IMG/VR virus record: IMGVR_UViG_3300021339_000085
Span: 1-30,533 of that record
DNA length: 30,533 nucleotides
From: a virus
Direction: 5' to 3' (one strand)
The stretch's first letter is position 1; each line of letters opens with the position of its first letter. Position numbers and translations under genes: made by a program. The notes beneath the pieces are model-generated. The model made no database searches. It saw only the letters and a program-made list of their open reading frames with translations, and was not told the origin of the DNA. Positions 1 to 7,120 of the stretch are shown here, in pieces.

Positions 1-1344
1 ATGTTACAATTGGTTACAATTCCCGTTACAATTGCCCCCCAAGCCCGCATGAAATCGCAGTTTATACTTATTAAGCAGAGCCAAGCACGCAAGGCGATGC
101 CGGTGATCTACCTCCAGGTATTTGACGCTCGGTTTAAGGATCGGAAATTCTTGTATTCAACGCGGCAAATTATCGATCCGAAGCTGTGGGATGGTGATGC
201 CCAGGCTGTAAAGATCCGGAAGGCAGTAAATCAGGACGACCGGCAGCGCCTCGACGCGTTAGACAAGTTTCTGAAATCAATTCGAAACCGAGTGGAGTTA
301 TACCAGAGCCTGAAGCTGAACAGCAACTATCTCGACAAGGCCGAATTGAAGTCGCATCTCGATGGCATGAAAGACGATGATCGCAAGGACGCCGAAGAGC
401 GGCTAAGGGCCGGGAGCGACTTCTTTAAACTCTGGGAGAAGATAATCGACACCACCCGTGCAAACGGAAAAGCGATATCCGAAGGAACGAAGCGATCAAA
501 AAAACAAACCCTTGTCAAAGTCACCGAGTTCGCCGCTGTCAACAGACTACGGCCAACACTTGACACAATAACCAAAGACTTTTACACCAGCTTCGTGGGA
601 TGGCTGGAAGGTCAAGGACTGAAACCGAACACGTGCGGAAAGCATGTAAAGGAATTGAAAGCAATCCTCCGGGAGGCGGACGATCGGGGATTCAATGTTA
701 ACCCCTCCTACCTAAAGAAATCATTCCGCGTGTTCCGCGAACCTGCAGAGTCTACATACCTGTCAATCGAGGAGCTTAGGAAAATAGCGTCGGTGGCAAT
801 CAAAGGTCAAAAGGCTCAACACAGAGATGTCTTCCTTCAAGCCTGTTTCGTCGGCGCCAGGCATTCGGATTGGCACCAAATACATCCAAACAATGTAGAG
901 GTTCACAATGGCAAAGAACTCCTCCGCATCAAGCAGCAAAAGACAGGGGCAATCATCTATGTCCCAATTCACCCGATGGTAAGGCGAATATGGCAGCGGT
1001 ACAAGGATAGTCCACCGCGGGTGGTGGCTCGTCCAAAGATCGCTGAGGCCATTCGTGAAGTCGCAAAGGTTGCAGAACTTGGGAAAGTTGTGATCAATGG
1101 CCAGCGAGTTGATAAGTACACCACGATATCCACCCACACAGCCCGAAGGTCGTTTGCCACAAACGCCTACCTGAGCGGAGACATGACCGTCCAAGAGATA
1201 ATGAAATGCACGGGGCACCGCACCGAAACCTCATTTCTTAAATACTTAAAACTTGATGGAAGGGACTTCGCATATAAAGCTAGTGACAGCAAATTCTTTT
1301 CAGCAGGTACTTGGGATGAGGGGGTTAAAATGAAAATTGCATGA
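1..1344 (+). CDS. int: Tyrosine recombinase (phage integrase)
   Basis: Site-specific recombinase expected to integrate and, with an excisionase, excise the element. The order is the usual Bacteroidetes one: an Arm DNA-binding beta domain (about residues 17-75, ending near IDPKLWD), a SAM-like core-binding domain (about 140-235) and a catalytic domain (about 255-435). The catalytic set is visible: R287 in GARHSD, K314, H379 and R382 in HTARR, H406 in TGHR and nucleophile Y415 in LKYLK. The frame is open from base 1, but the ATG at 49 (MKSQF) is probably the real start, because family members begin there and the first 16 codons are built from a repeated GTTACAATT. The stop overlaps the next gene as ATGA. 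Its position at the left edge, directed inward, marks this as the integration end. Confidence 0.95.
   Translation: MLQLVTIPVTIAPQARMKSQFILIKQSQARKAMPVIYLQVFDARFKDRKFLYSTRQIIDPKLWDGDAQAVKIRKAVNQDDRQRLDALDKFLKSIRNRVELYQSLKLNSNYLDKAELKSHLDGMKDDDRKDAEERLRAGSDFFKLWEKIIDTTRANGKAISEGTKRSKKQTLVKVTEFAAVNRLRPTLDTITKDFYTSFVGWLEGQGLKPNTCGKHVKELKAILREADDRGFNVNPSYLKKSFRVFREPAESTYLSIEELRKIASVAIKGQKAQHRDVFLQACFVGARHSDWHQIHPNNVEVHNGKELLRIKQQKTGAIIYVPIHPMVRRIWQRYKDSPPRVVARPKIAEAIREVAKVAELGKVVINGQRVDKYTTISTHTARRSFATNAYLSGDMTVQEIMKCTGHRTETSFLKYLKLDGRDFAYKASDSKFFSAGTWDEGVKMKIA
3..33. repeat. Three direct GTTACAATT repeats before the integrase
   Basis: GTTACAATT occurs at 3-11, 13-21 and 25-33, so copy starts are 10 and 12 bases apart, about one helical turn. 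The copies lie just 5' of the likely integrase start at 49. Near-helical spacing beside a recombinase gene suits arm-type integrase sites, binding sites for an accessory or regulatory protein, or part of the attachment region. No copy was seen at the right edge. The function is inference. Confidence 0.45.
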
Positions 1345-2243
1345 AAAGAAAAAAAACAAAGGACCTTCAGTTAGCTAGCCCGGTCGCTGATAACATAATT
1401 ATGGCTGAGGCGCAAGGATACTTTTATAAGTCACAGAAGTATTATTCAAGAGTCTATAAAAAAGGAAAACGTCGTCTGTCGAAAGATGACCTCCAATATT
1501 ACCAAGGGTTTTTACAATCAACCGAATATCAATACTATGAACAGAAACTTGCAGCTGAACATGTCACAGAACTTGGCAGGGTGATCATTCATGAAATGCT
1601 GTATATACTAGGGTACTCAGATCATAGGGCCGTGTCGGAAGAGAGCCCTATCTTTAAGGAGTGCCTACAATTGTTTAATAAAAAGGAGAAAGAAAAGGTG
1701 CCTTTAGAAGACATTCAAAAGCTAACCACCTTATTTGGCTCTCCCTACAATATCGGCAATCGTGACTTTTTATTCTGGTTATTTGCCGACTTTAAGATGT
1801 TTCTGCGTTTATTCTGTGATGGCGCACTATTAACCATTGTAAAACCAAATCACAAAGATGCGTTGGAAGTTACCAAGCTAATCTCATCACTAGACCGCAT
1901 CACTGAAGTAACAATAACTACCAGGCATTCAAGTACGCATCATTTTAAGGGTGCTATTTTTTTGAACTTTATCAAAGAAGCAATTGACTTATACGTTAGT
2001 CGTGGACTTCCTATAAAAAAAATAGACGGTCGTCCGGGATTCAATGAGTGGTTTATCAAATTATACTGCCTTCCGCTTGCTGAGTACCTGCGGTCGCAGG
2101 AAAATTTGAATATGTCGAAGGAGGAGACAAGCGACTTTGTCCATGCTTTTTTCAGTTTGGCAACCCCATTGGGGTTAAGCGAGAAAACCCTTCTTAATAC
2201 TATCTCCCCATTCCTAATCAGAAAACCCAAAACCACCCCCTAA
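1341..2243 (+). CDS. Unknown AT-rich protein coupled to integrase
   Basis: A 300-residue protein that I do not recognise. The N-terminus is basic (MKRKKTK) and Tyr/Lys rich, and the rest looks helical and soluble, with no signal peptide or clear membrane segment. A notable stretch is FLFWLFADFKMFLRLF at about residues 143-158, which is probably a buried amphipathic helix. The start overlaps the integrase stop as ATGA, so the two are probably translated from one message. Sampled 60-base lines inside it (1441, 1681, 1801) are 33-37% G+C, against 53% for a line in the terminase (7801), which suggests later acquisition. Next to an integrase such genes are often lysogeny, defence or exclusion cargo, but no motif proves that here. 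Confidence 0.8.
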   Translation: MKRKKTKDLQLASPVADNIIMAEAQGYFYKSQKYYSRVYKKGKRRLSKDDLQYYQGFLQSTEYQYYEQKLAAEHVTELGRVIIHEMLYILGYSDHRAVSEESPIFKECLQLFNKKEKEKVPLEDIQKLTTLFGSPYNIGNRDFLFWLFADFKMFLRLFCDGALLTIVKPNHKDALEVTKLISSLDRITEVTITTRHSSTHHFKGAIFLNFIKEAIDLYVSRGLPIKKIDGRPGFNEWFIKLYCLPLAEYLRSQENLNMSKEETSDFVHAFFSLATPLGLSEKTLLNTISPFLIRKPKTTP

Positions 2244-2248
2244 TTTTG
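2241..2248 (+). promoter_or_regulatory. Candidate -7 promoter box TAATTTTG
   Basis: This is an exact match to the Bacteroidetes -7 consensus TAnnTTTG, overlapping the stop codon of the preceding gene and about 50 bases before the first helix-turn-helix gene. No TTG is present at the matching -33 distance, so it could be chance. Confidence 0.27.
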
Positions 2249-2299
2249 TAGGGCCTTTAGGTTTTAATACGCATCGTATCTGTTCATCATTGCGTCGTA

Positions 2300-2509
2300 A
2301 TGCCCATAAAGGAGCATTATCAACCAATAATGATGTGCCAAAGCCCTATTACCCTAACCGACGCGATCAAAAAGTACAAACTTTCAAGAACGACTATCGG
2401 TCGAAAGGCGAAACAGGGTGTCATCACGAAATTTACCTTCAAAAGTTCGAGGCGCGTATACCTCGATGAAACTCAAATTCTTGAAGCTTTAAAACCAAAA
2501 GCATCATGA
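2300..2509 (+). CDS. Small helix-turn-helix protein, excisionase-like
   Basis: A 69-residue protein with a MerR/HTH_17-type reading: TLTDAIKKYKLSRTTIGRKAKQG (about residues 18-40) forms the helix-turn-helix, followed by a wing ending in RRVYLDETQILEAL. Such proteins in Bacteroidetes mobile elements act as excisionases or small DNA-binding regulators. The first ATG is at 2300. Internal ATGs at 2330 and 2333 give a product closer to the domain edge and may be the real start. It overlaps the next HTH gene as ATGA, so the pair is probably co-translated and could act jointly in excision or early control. Which role it has cannot be told from sequence. Confidence 0.8.
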   Translation: MPIKEHYQPIMMCQSPITLTDAIKKYKLSRTTIGRKAKQGVITKFTFKSSRRVYLDETQILEALKPKAS

Positions 2510-2790
2510 GTTCGCAAAAAATCCTACTCGAACTCCCAGAGGAAACGTTCACCAGGCTCGAAGCTACAATTCAACGGTGTGTCGAGGAGTCTTTAATGCG
2601 GAACGTCGACAAGCTACGAGTTGAGCCAGAGCTGTTGAGCCGAGACCAGGTCGCAAAACGCCTTCGTATAACCGCACCGACCCTTAGACGACTTGAGGTC
2701 GAAGGCAAGCTGGTACCGCAACGCGCCGGCCGGCGAGTGCTTTACAATGCAAGGACTGTTGAAAATTTCTTAAATGCAGGGACTGGCTGA
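2506..2790 (+). CDS. HTH_17-type DNA-binding protein, excisionase-like
   Basis: A 94-residue protein. Residues about 1-40 form a helical leader, and the C-terminal half is a clear HTH_17/excisionase domain: LLSRDQVAKRLRITAPTLRR (about 44-63), then VEGKLVPQRAGRRVLYNARTVENFL. This is the form found in Bacteroidetes conjugative elements and prophages, where it binds near the attachment site and assists Int, or acts as a regulator. It follows the other HTH gene with an ATGA overlap. A 104-base gap separates it from the replication gene. No separate CI-like repressor is seen, so one of these two may also carry out transcriptional control. Confidence 0.82.
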   Translation: MSSQKILLELPEETFTRLEATIQRCVEESLMRNVDKLRVEPELLSRDQVAKRLRITAPTLRRLEVEGKLVPQRAGRRVLYNARTVENFLNAGTG

Positions 2791-2894
2791 AAACAGGAAT
2801 CAGTTTCTCACCGCAGTATTTGACAAATCACACTCATAAACCGCCATCCCCTTTAAAATGAGAAAGTCACAACGTCCGCTTAATACGGTTAGCT

Positions 2895-3665
2895 ATGCCT
2901 AACAGAGTCCTCCGCGACTGGACCGCCTCCGAAACAATTGACCTTCTGCCCCCTAGTGCCGAGGTTTTCTTTACCCGCCTTATTATGAAGGCTGACGATC
3001 ATGGTTGCTTCCACGGTAATCCAAAGCTGCTACGAGCCGCTTTATTTCCCCTGAAGGAATACAAAGACAAGGATATCCTCACATGGCGCGATGAATGCCG
3101 GAAAGCCGGTCTGGTTCAGATGTATTTGGTCGATGGTCGGGAGTACATCAAGATTTTGAACTTCGGACAGAGGTTGCGGCGGATGGTGAGCCGGTTTCCG
3201 CAACCCAACAGCGACACGCATGTGCACGACAGCGCCTCGCCGTCAATTGTCCGCACTCTGCCGCCTGAAACAGAAACAGAAACAGAAACAGAAACAGAAA
3301 CAGAAGTAGAAACAGAAACGAAACTGAATCCGAAGACAGTCGCGGTCGAACCGCTTGTATTTGTCTGGCCTTCTTTCGATGACTTCTGGGAAGCATACGG
3401 CAAAAAGGTTGACCGGCCCAAGTGTGAAAAAAAATGGAAAAAGATTTCACAGGAGGCGCGCGAAAAATTGATGGATCACGTCCCGCGATACGTGGCGTCC
3501 AGCCCGGAGATTCAATACCGGAAGAATCCTTTGACCTACCTGAACGGCGAATGTTGGAATGATGAAATAATTACAAATGGAAAACGAAATCCAAAAGAAG
3601 ACAATCTCCGAAGCATTGCAGACGGTATCGCAAGACGCTTCAACGAGGCTAATGGCACAAGGTAA
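2895..3665 (+). CDS. Phage replication protein (initiator / helicase-loader type)
   Basis: A 256-residue protein with two domains. The N-terminal part (about 1-105: RVLRDWTASETIDLLPPSAEVFFTRL...ADDHGCF) is the winged-helix-like domain seen in phage replisome-organiser proteins. A linker of alternating Glu-Thr follows (about 125-142), encoded by hexamer repeats. The C-terminal part (about 152-220) has the pattern WPSFDDFWEAYGKKVDRPKCEKKW and later NPLTYLNGECWNDE, typical of DnaT/DnaD-like C-termini in phage initiators. It probably opens the origin and recruits the host helicase. No phage helicase, primase or polymerase was found, so the element depends on the host replisome. It overlaps the next gene by up to 89 bases if that gene starts at 3577. 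Confidence 0.82.
   Translation: MPNRVLRDWTASETIDLLPPSAEVFFTRLIMKADDHGCFHGNPKLLRAALFPLKEYKDKDILTWRDECRKAGLVQMYLVDGREYIKILNFGQRLRRMVSRFPQPNSDTHVHDSASPSIVRTLPPETETETETETETEVETETKLNPKTVAVEPLVFVWPSFDDFWEAYGKKVDRPKCEKKWKKISQEAREKLMDHVPRYVASSPEIQYRKNPLTYLNGECWNDEIITNGKRNPKEDNLRSIADGIARRFNEANGTR
3267..3320 (+). repeat. GAAACA hexamer tandem repeat inside replication gene
   Basis: Nine hexamer units, seven of them exactly GAAACA (six consecutive), one GAAGTA and one GAAACG. They are in frame and encode the (Glu-Thr)n linker between the two domains of the replication protein. The tract is prone to slippage in steps that keep the frame. In several phages the origin lies inside the initiator gene, so an origin role is possible but unproven. 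Confidence 0.9.
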
Positions 3666-4437
3666 TTTCAAGGAAGCAACAAAAAGACTTCCACGAACAT
3701 TCCAGGAGGTATACGATCAGCCAAAGGTATTTGAACAGGTTTTGGCAATTGGAATCGCGCCCGTAAAGGCAATGATTGAATTTCAGTTGGCGCGCCTTGC
3801 CTCCTTGATGACCACGGGCGGAAACCTGAACGATATCCTTACGGATTTTATTTCCGGCGAGCTCATGGACATGTTTCCTAACGAGTCGATAGCCGACATC
3901 CGGCTTTGCCTGGAGCGCGGGGCAATGGGTCGGTATGGAGAGATCCAGCGTATGGATGGGGCCACTATTGGACGATGGATGGTTAAGTACGTGGACGAAA
4001 AGTACAGTGAAGACGAGGTGAGGCGACGGCAGAGCAAAAACAACGAAGCGACTAAGCAACCCATAGAAGGACTTGAATTTGCATACGCGAAAATACGTGA
4101 CCAGCGAAAAGAAGAGTACAACAATCAGCAATTAGCCAAAGATGAACTATCGCGGAAGTTTGCAAAGTATGCGACTTTGAACGGTACATCGTTAGAATGC
4201 CGGCATCTTACGTTAGTTGAAACGACCGCTGGGTGGATTTGTAACACGTGCGGCAATCTGATTGGTGACCATCAAACGGAAAGGCACGACAGGCCGCAAT
4301 CAATTTCAAAAGGGTTCAAGCGACCTATTTTTATCTGCGATGGTTTAGAGGTGGAGGCACTCGATGAACATTATGCACGAATGGCTTTCAAACAGGAATT
4401 TAAAAGAGAAGCAATCAAAGTTGAAGTGAAGTCATGA
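3577..4437 (+). CDS. Replication-associated protein, DUF6633-like
   Basis: A 286-residue protein immediately downstream of the replication gene. The central region (about 70-145, LMTTGGNLNDILTDF...ISGELMDMFPNESIADIRLCLERG...YGEIQRMDGATIGRWM) matches my recollection of a family common in Bacteroidetes prophages beside DnaD-like genes (annotated, I believe, as DUF6633). The exact role is unknown, but a helicase-loader or replication-partner function fits its place. Near the C-terminus C208-x-H210 and C222-x2-C225 resemble a zinc ribbon. The first ATG at 3577 gives an 89-base overlap. The ATG at 3652 would give only 14 bases, like the other junctions here, and may be the true start. It overlaps the next gene as ATGA. 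Confidence 0.75.
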   Translation: MENEIQKKTISEALQTVSQDASTRLMAQGNFKEATKRLPRTFQEVYDQPKVFEQVLAIGIAPVKAMIEFQLARLASLMTTGGNLNDILTDFISGELMDMFPNESIADIRLCLERGAMGRYGEIQRMDGATIGRWMVKYVDEKYSEDEVRRRQSKNNEATKQPIEGLEFAYAKIRDQRKEEYNNQQLAKDELSRKFAKYATLNGTSLECRHLTLVETTAGWICNTCGNLIGDHQTERHDRPQSISKGFKRPIFICDGLEVEALDEHYARMAFKQEFKREAIKVEVKS

Positions 4438-4739
4438 CCGATTCAGCCCAGCATTTCCTGTTTGGTGCACTGACCGCGCTTATCCCTGGAATCATTTTTA
4501 TAGTCACCGCATTCAAAAGAGGTTACGGGATGGGTGTCAAGCACAGAGCCAACCGGTGCCACACCCGTACCTACGAGGATGACCTAAATGATCTTGCGAT
4601 GATGAGGGACAAGTACATAAAACTTGACAACTACTCCATCGCACTATCAATTCAGGTAGCCAAGACGGAAATTCATTTTGCAAAGCGTTCGGCGCTGACG
4701 GAGGAATTACTTGCACGAATAAAGGAACCTACCGAATGA
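4434..4739 (+). CDS. Small single-pass membrane protein, unknown
   Basis: A 101-residue protein with one strong N-terminal membrane segment (about residues 8-27, FLFGALTALIPGIIFIVTAF) followed by basic residues KRGYGMGVKHR, which predicts the long helical C-terminal part in the cytoplasm. No family was recognised. It is coupled to both neighbours by ATGA overlaps and belongs to the early operon. A membrane-anchored early protein could act in superinfection exclusion, but nothing in the sequence shows this. Confidence 0.65.
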   Translation: MTDSAQHFLFGALTALIPGIIFIVTAFKRGYGMGVKHRANRCHTRTYEDDLNDLAMMRDKYIKLDNYSIALSIQVAKTEIHFAKRSALTEELLARIKEPTE

Positions 4740-4933
4740 AACAACCTCAATACGAATTTGAACGCCCAGCGGCCATCTCGTCGGCCGGAAGACATCACGC
4801 CCTGAATGAGAAAACGGCAGCCACGCGAAAGTCAACGAGGAGTGATAGGGTTCATCCATACCTGCGCACCGGATTCTGGCAACGCCCAGAAAATCAGTGC
4901 AAGAATCCCGATTGCCGACTATGCCGACCATAA
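4736..4933 (+). CDS. Small basic protein with C-terminal Cys cluster
   Basis: A 65-residue basic protein of unknown function. Its C-terminus has the cluster C-x5-... read as CKNPDCRLC, that is three cysteines in nine residues, suggesting half of a zinc site or a metal-binding tail. Its start overlaps the upstream stop as ATGA, which supports it being real. The opposite strand is also open here, but that product has poor composition. After the stop there is a short gap holding a TATAAT and a minor 8-codon reading frame (4948-4971). Confidence 0.5.
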   Translation: MKQPQYEFERPAAISSAGRHHALNEKTAATRKSTRSDRVHPYLRTGFWQRPENQCKNPDCRLCRP

Positions 4934-5026
4934 AATATAATAACACCATGAGCGACAAATCCTTTGGAAACTGAAATCTGTGACTCTTTAGAGAATGGAG
5001 CAAATCGTGAGTTCAAAGTCAGAGCG

Positions 5027-5380
5027 ATGAACCAGGCTGAATACAGAATAGGAAACTATCTGCAGGATGTGGATGGCGAAGAATTTAAAATTGGTGGCGA
5101 GACCATTGACGACCCCAGGCAGTTTGATTGCTTCGCCCCTATTCCTCTAAACGAAACGTGGTTAAAGCGCTTTGGATTTGTGCGTCCTGATGCATTCTAC
5201 TCTCTACCGATGGATCAAGATCTCTCCTACAAGTTCGGAGAAATGAACGATGTATGGACTGTCTTTATTAAGCAAACAGGTCGTTGGCCGTTTTGGCATT
5301 GCGGGAGGACAGAGTATGTCCATGAAGTTCAAAACTTATATTTCTTTCTTACTCACAAGGAACTCGAAGTGAAAGTATAG
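5027..5380 (+). CDS. Conserved phage protein of unknown function
   Basis: A 117-residue protein from ATG 5027 (MNQAEYRIGNYLQD). The frame continues upstream to a TTG at 4964, but the recognisable pattern begins at 5027. The sequence follows a type frequent in Bacteroidetes phages: an opening RIGNYLQDVDGEEFKI, a middle IPLNETWLKRFGF, and an ending VHEVQNLYFFLTHKEL. I know of no biochemical function for it. It is probably a small soluble beta-rich protein. It lies in the early cluster between two gaps of about 60-90 bases. Confidence 0.72.
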   Translation: MNQAEYRIGNYLQDVDGEEFKIGGETIDDPRQFDCFAPIPLNETWLKRFGFVRPDAFYSLPMDQDLSYKFGEMNDVWTVFIKQTGRWPFWHCGRTEYVHEVQNLYFFLTHKELEVKV

Positions 5381-5439
5381 TAACGGTGTACCAGAATCCA
5401 CCAATGTGTGTCATAAACCCCTCGAACCCTTAACACAGC

Positions 5440-5646
5440 ATGAAAGCTAAACCCGCAACCCTCAACGCAAAGGACATAGCTCTCATCAAAATCGCCGTTC
5501 AGGATATCAGCCTTCCATTGAACCGTGACTACCGAAAGAAGCTCCGGGATCTGGAGAAGGAGATCGCGAAGCTGAAAAAGGAAAAGGCGGTAATGCCGAA
5601 TCGCGCCATTATAGAACACGAAGACTTTATCCCCGATTCCCTATGA
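5440..5646 (+). CDS. Small coiled-coil protein, unknown
   Basis: A 68-residue, highly charged protein. Residues about 28-50 (NRDYRKKLRDLEKEIAKLKKEK) are a likely coiled coil with heptad-like Leu/Ile spacing. It is preceded by a 59-base gap and followed by an ATGA overlap with the next gene. No homologous family is recognised. An antisense frame over the same bases has unlikely composition and was set aside. Confidence 0.6.
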   Translation: MKAKPATLNAKDIALIKIAVQDISLPLNRDYRKKLRDLEKEIAKLKKEKAVMPNRAIIEHEDFIPDSL

Positions 5647-5912
5647 ACGAACACTTAGAATTTCTCGCAGCCTCCACGATGATGGGAAACCTCATGCATC
5701 GCAGGGCAATCATTATTCAAACCCTGCAGAAGCCACAGCACAAAGGAGACATCATGCTCACCGGAGAGCTCACCCGCATCCAGAACGACATCAACGAACT
5801 GGACAAGGTCATGACCAGCACAGGGCTCAACATCCTGGCAGGGTTCACAGCGCGGTATAACTGCCAGTTCAAGTACCTGCTCATGAAGCCCAAGATCAGT
5901 ACAGAAGGATGA
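5643..5912 (+). CDS. Small helical protein, unknown
   Basis: An 89-residue protein that is mostly helical, with no signal peptide or clear membrane segment. The most regular part is about 40-60 (TGELTRIQNDINELDKVM), a likely coiled coil. It overlaps the preceding and following genes as ATGA, so it is part of one translation-coupled string leading into the HNH gene. The function is unknown. Confidence 0.62.
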   Translation: MNEHLEFLAASTMMGNLMHRRAIIIQTLQKPQHKGDIMLTGELTRIQNDINELDKVMTSTGLNILAGFTARYNCQFKYLLMKPKISTEG

Positions 5913-6283
5913 ACGTCCAGCGTGTAAAGCGACCATGGGAAAGGAAAGGTAAGTGGGGCGTGAAATACGCGCCCGATCCTTATTACCAATCATCGACATG
6001 GAAGGCCTTAGTGAAAAGCTTTCGCCTCACCAGTACCTTATGGGATTCGGTTACCCTGGTGAGAGTAGCGCAGCCCGGGCCTAACGTGGTTAAGATCAGC
6101 AACACGCTCTGTTTCGAATGCTACACCAAAGACCAGGTGATCAAGCCAGGACGACAAACAGACCATATCGTCACAAGGAAGGCTGGAGGCAAGGATGAGC
6201 ACAGCAACCTACAGACCCTATGTGATCACCATCATGCAAGTAAGTCAGCCAACGAAGGAAAGGTAAAGAAAGGGAAATGCTAA
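5909..6283 (+). CDS. HNH endonuclease
   Basis: A 124-residue HNH nuclease. The zinc ligands are C68-x2-C71 (LCFEC) and C105-x2-H108 (LCDHH). The beta-beta-alpha metal motif is seen as D85-H86-I (TDHI), N100 (SNLQTLC) and the final His of HHH (H109). In HK97-like phages a small HNH protein close to the terminase often assists cleavage of packaged DNA. Here it lies about 460 bases before the small terminase, so that role is plausible. A homing-type nuclease is the alternative. The N-terminal 50 residues are basic and probably contact DNA. The start overlaps upstream as ATGA. Confidence 0.92.
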   Translation: MNVQRVKRPWERKGKWGVKYAPDPYYQSSTWKALVKSFRLTSTLWDSVTLVRVAQPGPNVVKISNTLCFECYTKDQVIKPGRQTDHIVTRKAGGKDEHSNLQTLCDHHHASKSANEGKVKKGKC

Positions 6284-6413
6284 CTTTGATAGTAGAAGGT
6301 TCCCCGTGGAACTCAAATATTTAGTAAGGGATAAGCCCCATAACAGATTGATTTCAACCGTCATAAGAGCCGACACTATATATATAGAGTGAACAAACGA
6401 ACCAACCCCAAAC
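6281..6413 (+). promoter_or_regulatory. Probable early/late boundary region
   Basis: A 130-base gap in an otherwise tightly packed operon. It contains TAACTTTG at 6281-6288, an exact TAnnTTTG -7 match (without an obvious -33 TTG). It also has a small inverted repeat GTTCC-ccgt-GGAAC at 6299-6312 and a perfect 12-base palindrome CTATATATATAG at 6376-6387, about 27 bases before the next ATG. These are what a late promoter with an operator could look like, but each element alone is weak. Confidence 0.35.
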
Positions 6414-6656
6414 ATGGAATCTGAAGAGAAAACCCCAACCCCCAGTCCTACGCCAGCCCAGCAGGTAGTGATAGACTACGTCGATAAGAACATCGACCTG
6501 CTAGTCAATCACTTCAATGACTACTGCACCAAGTACAAGACCCCATTCGTACCATTAGAGTACATCGTGGCGTGTGCAACCATACAGAAGTCTGCTTTCA
6601 GGACGGGCGTAACCAACGCCAACGCAGGCGACGAGCCCCAACCGGAGGGAGGGTAG
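6414..6656 (+). CDS. Small acidic protein before the terminase
   Basis: An 80-residue protein. The N-terminus is Pro/Thr/Ser rich (TPTPSPTP, about 7-14), followed by a helical region about 18-60 (VVIDYVDKNIDLLVNHFNDY). The tail is acidic and glycine rich (GDEPQPEGG). No family is recognised. It stands between the boundary region and the packaging genes and may be the first gene of the late operon. The DNA encoding its last residues is G-rich and runs into the gap proposed below as a packaging-site candidate. Confidence 0.62.
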   Translation: MESEEKTPTPSPTPAQQVVIDYVDKNIDLLVNHFNDYCTKYKTPFVPLEYIVACATIQKSAFRTGVTNANAGDEPQPEGG

Positions 6657-6745
6657 GTCTGCGACTTTTTTCGGATTGGACGGAGACCACGCTCGACCAA
6701 AATTTTCCTCTCTGCGATTTTACCATGAGGGGGTATCGATAGAAT
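6657..6745. other. Gap before small terminase; candidate packaging (cos/pac) region
   Basis: Eighty-nine bases without a gene directly upstream of the small terminase. It holds two TCTGCGA repeats (6658-6664 and 6711-6717), each followed by a T-rich stretch, plus an inverted GGTCT/AGACC pair (6656-6660, 6684-6688). A G-rich run (GGAGGGAGGG) ends the preceding gene. HK97-type phages commonly carry their packaging site next to this gene. The assignment is inference from position and repeats. Confidence 0.3.
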
Positions 6746-7120
6746 ATGGCAAAACAGACTAAAAACGCAGATTTTAACTACTACCTGACGCAGGATGGGC
6801 GGAATGTGCTTGAATACATCAAGAAACACTGTGAGGCGATGGGGCTGTGGCATGAAGAATACCACCTGGAGGCATCGATGCTGGCCAATGTGTTTGTGCT
6901 GTATTGTGAGGCAGCCTATTCCTGCAATCAACCAAACGGAACGTTTCAAAAAGTTGGCAACGGCGGCTATAAACAGGTCTCCGTCGAGCTTACGATCATG
7001 GACAAAATGCACGACAAGATATTGAAGCACGCGCCCAAGTTCGGACTGAACCCAGCGGACCTTGAGAAGCACTTCGCCGGATTGAAAAAGGCGGAGAAGA
7101 AACCGGACTTCGCAGAGTGA
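6746..7120 (+). CDS. terS: Phage terminase small subunit, P27 family
   Basis: A 124-residue DNA-recognition subunit of the packaging motor. It would bind the packaging site and deliver the genome to the large subunit. The P27-type pattern is visible in the second half: VELTIMDKMHDKILKHAPKFG followed by LNPADLEKH, with an N-terminal helical region about 15-50. Length is normal for the family. The following gene starts with GTG inside its stop codon (GTGA), so the two terminase subunits are translationally coupled. Confidence 0.88.
   Translation: MAKQTKNADFNYYLTQDGRNVLEYIKKHCEAMGLWHEEYHLEASMLANVFVLYCEAAYSCNQPNGTFQKVGNGGYKQVSVELTIMDKMHDKILKHAPKFGLNPADLEKHFAGLKKAEKKPDFAE

Noticed and set aside
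763-1218. Minus-strand frame of about 150 codons inside the integrase
   Set aside because: It lies wholly opposite the catalytic domain, whose motifs are intact. This is a shadow of the + strand codon pattern.
3267-3320. Tandem repeats as a CRISPR-like array
   Set aside because: Units are 6 bases with no spacers and lie in frame inside a coding sequence.
3116-3450. Antisense reading frames rich in Ser-Val or Phe-Leu across the hexamer repeat
   Set aside because: Their low-complexity products are just the reverse reading of the GAAACA repeat inside a real + strand gene.
3649-4131. Minus-strand frame of 160 codons over the replication-associated gene
   Set aside because: The + strand product shows a recognisable family pattern and coupled starts. 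The antisense product has no coherent domain.
4912-4941. TTGCCG and TATAAT with an 18-base spacer, resembling an E. coli sigma-70 promoter
   Set aside because: Bacteroidota use a different consensus (TAnnTTTG at -7), and the match lies in an operon with coupled genes. Kept only as a curiosity.
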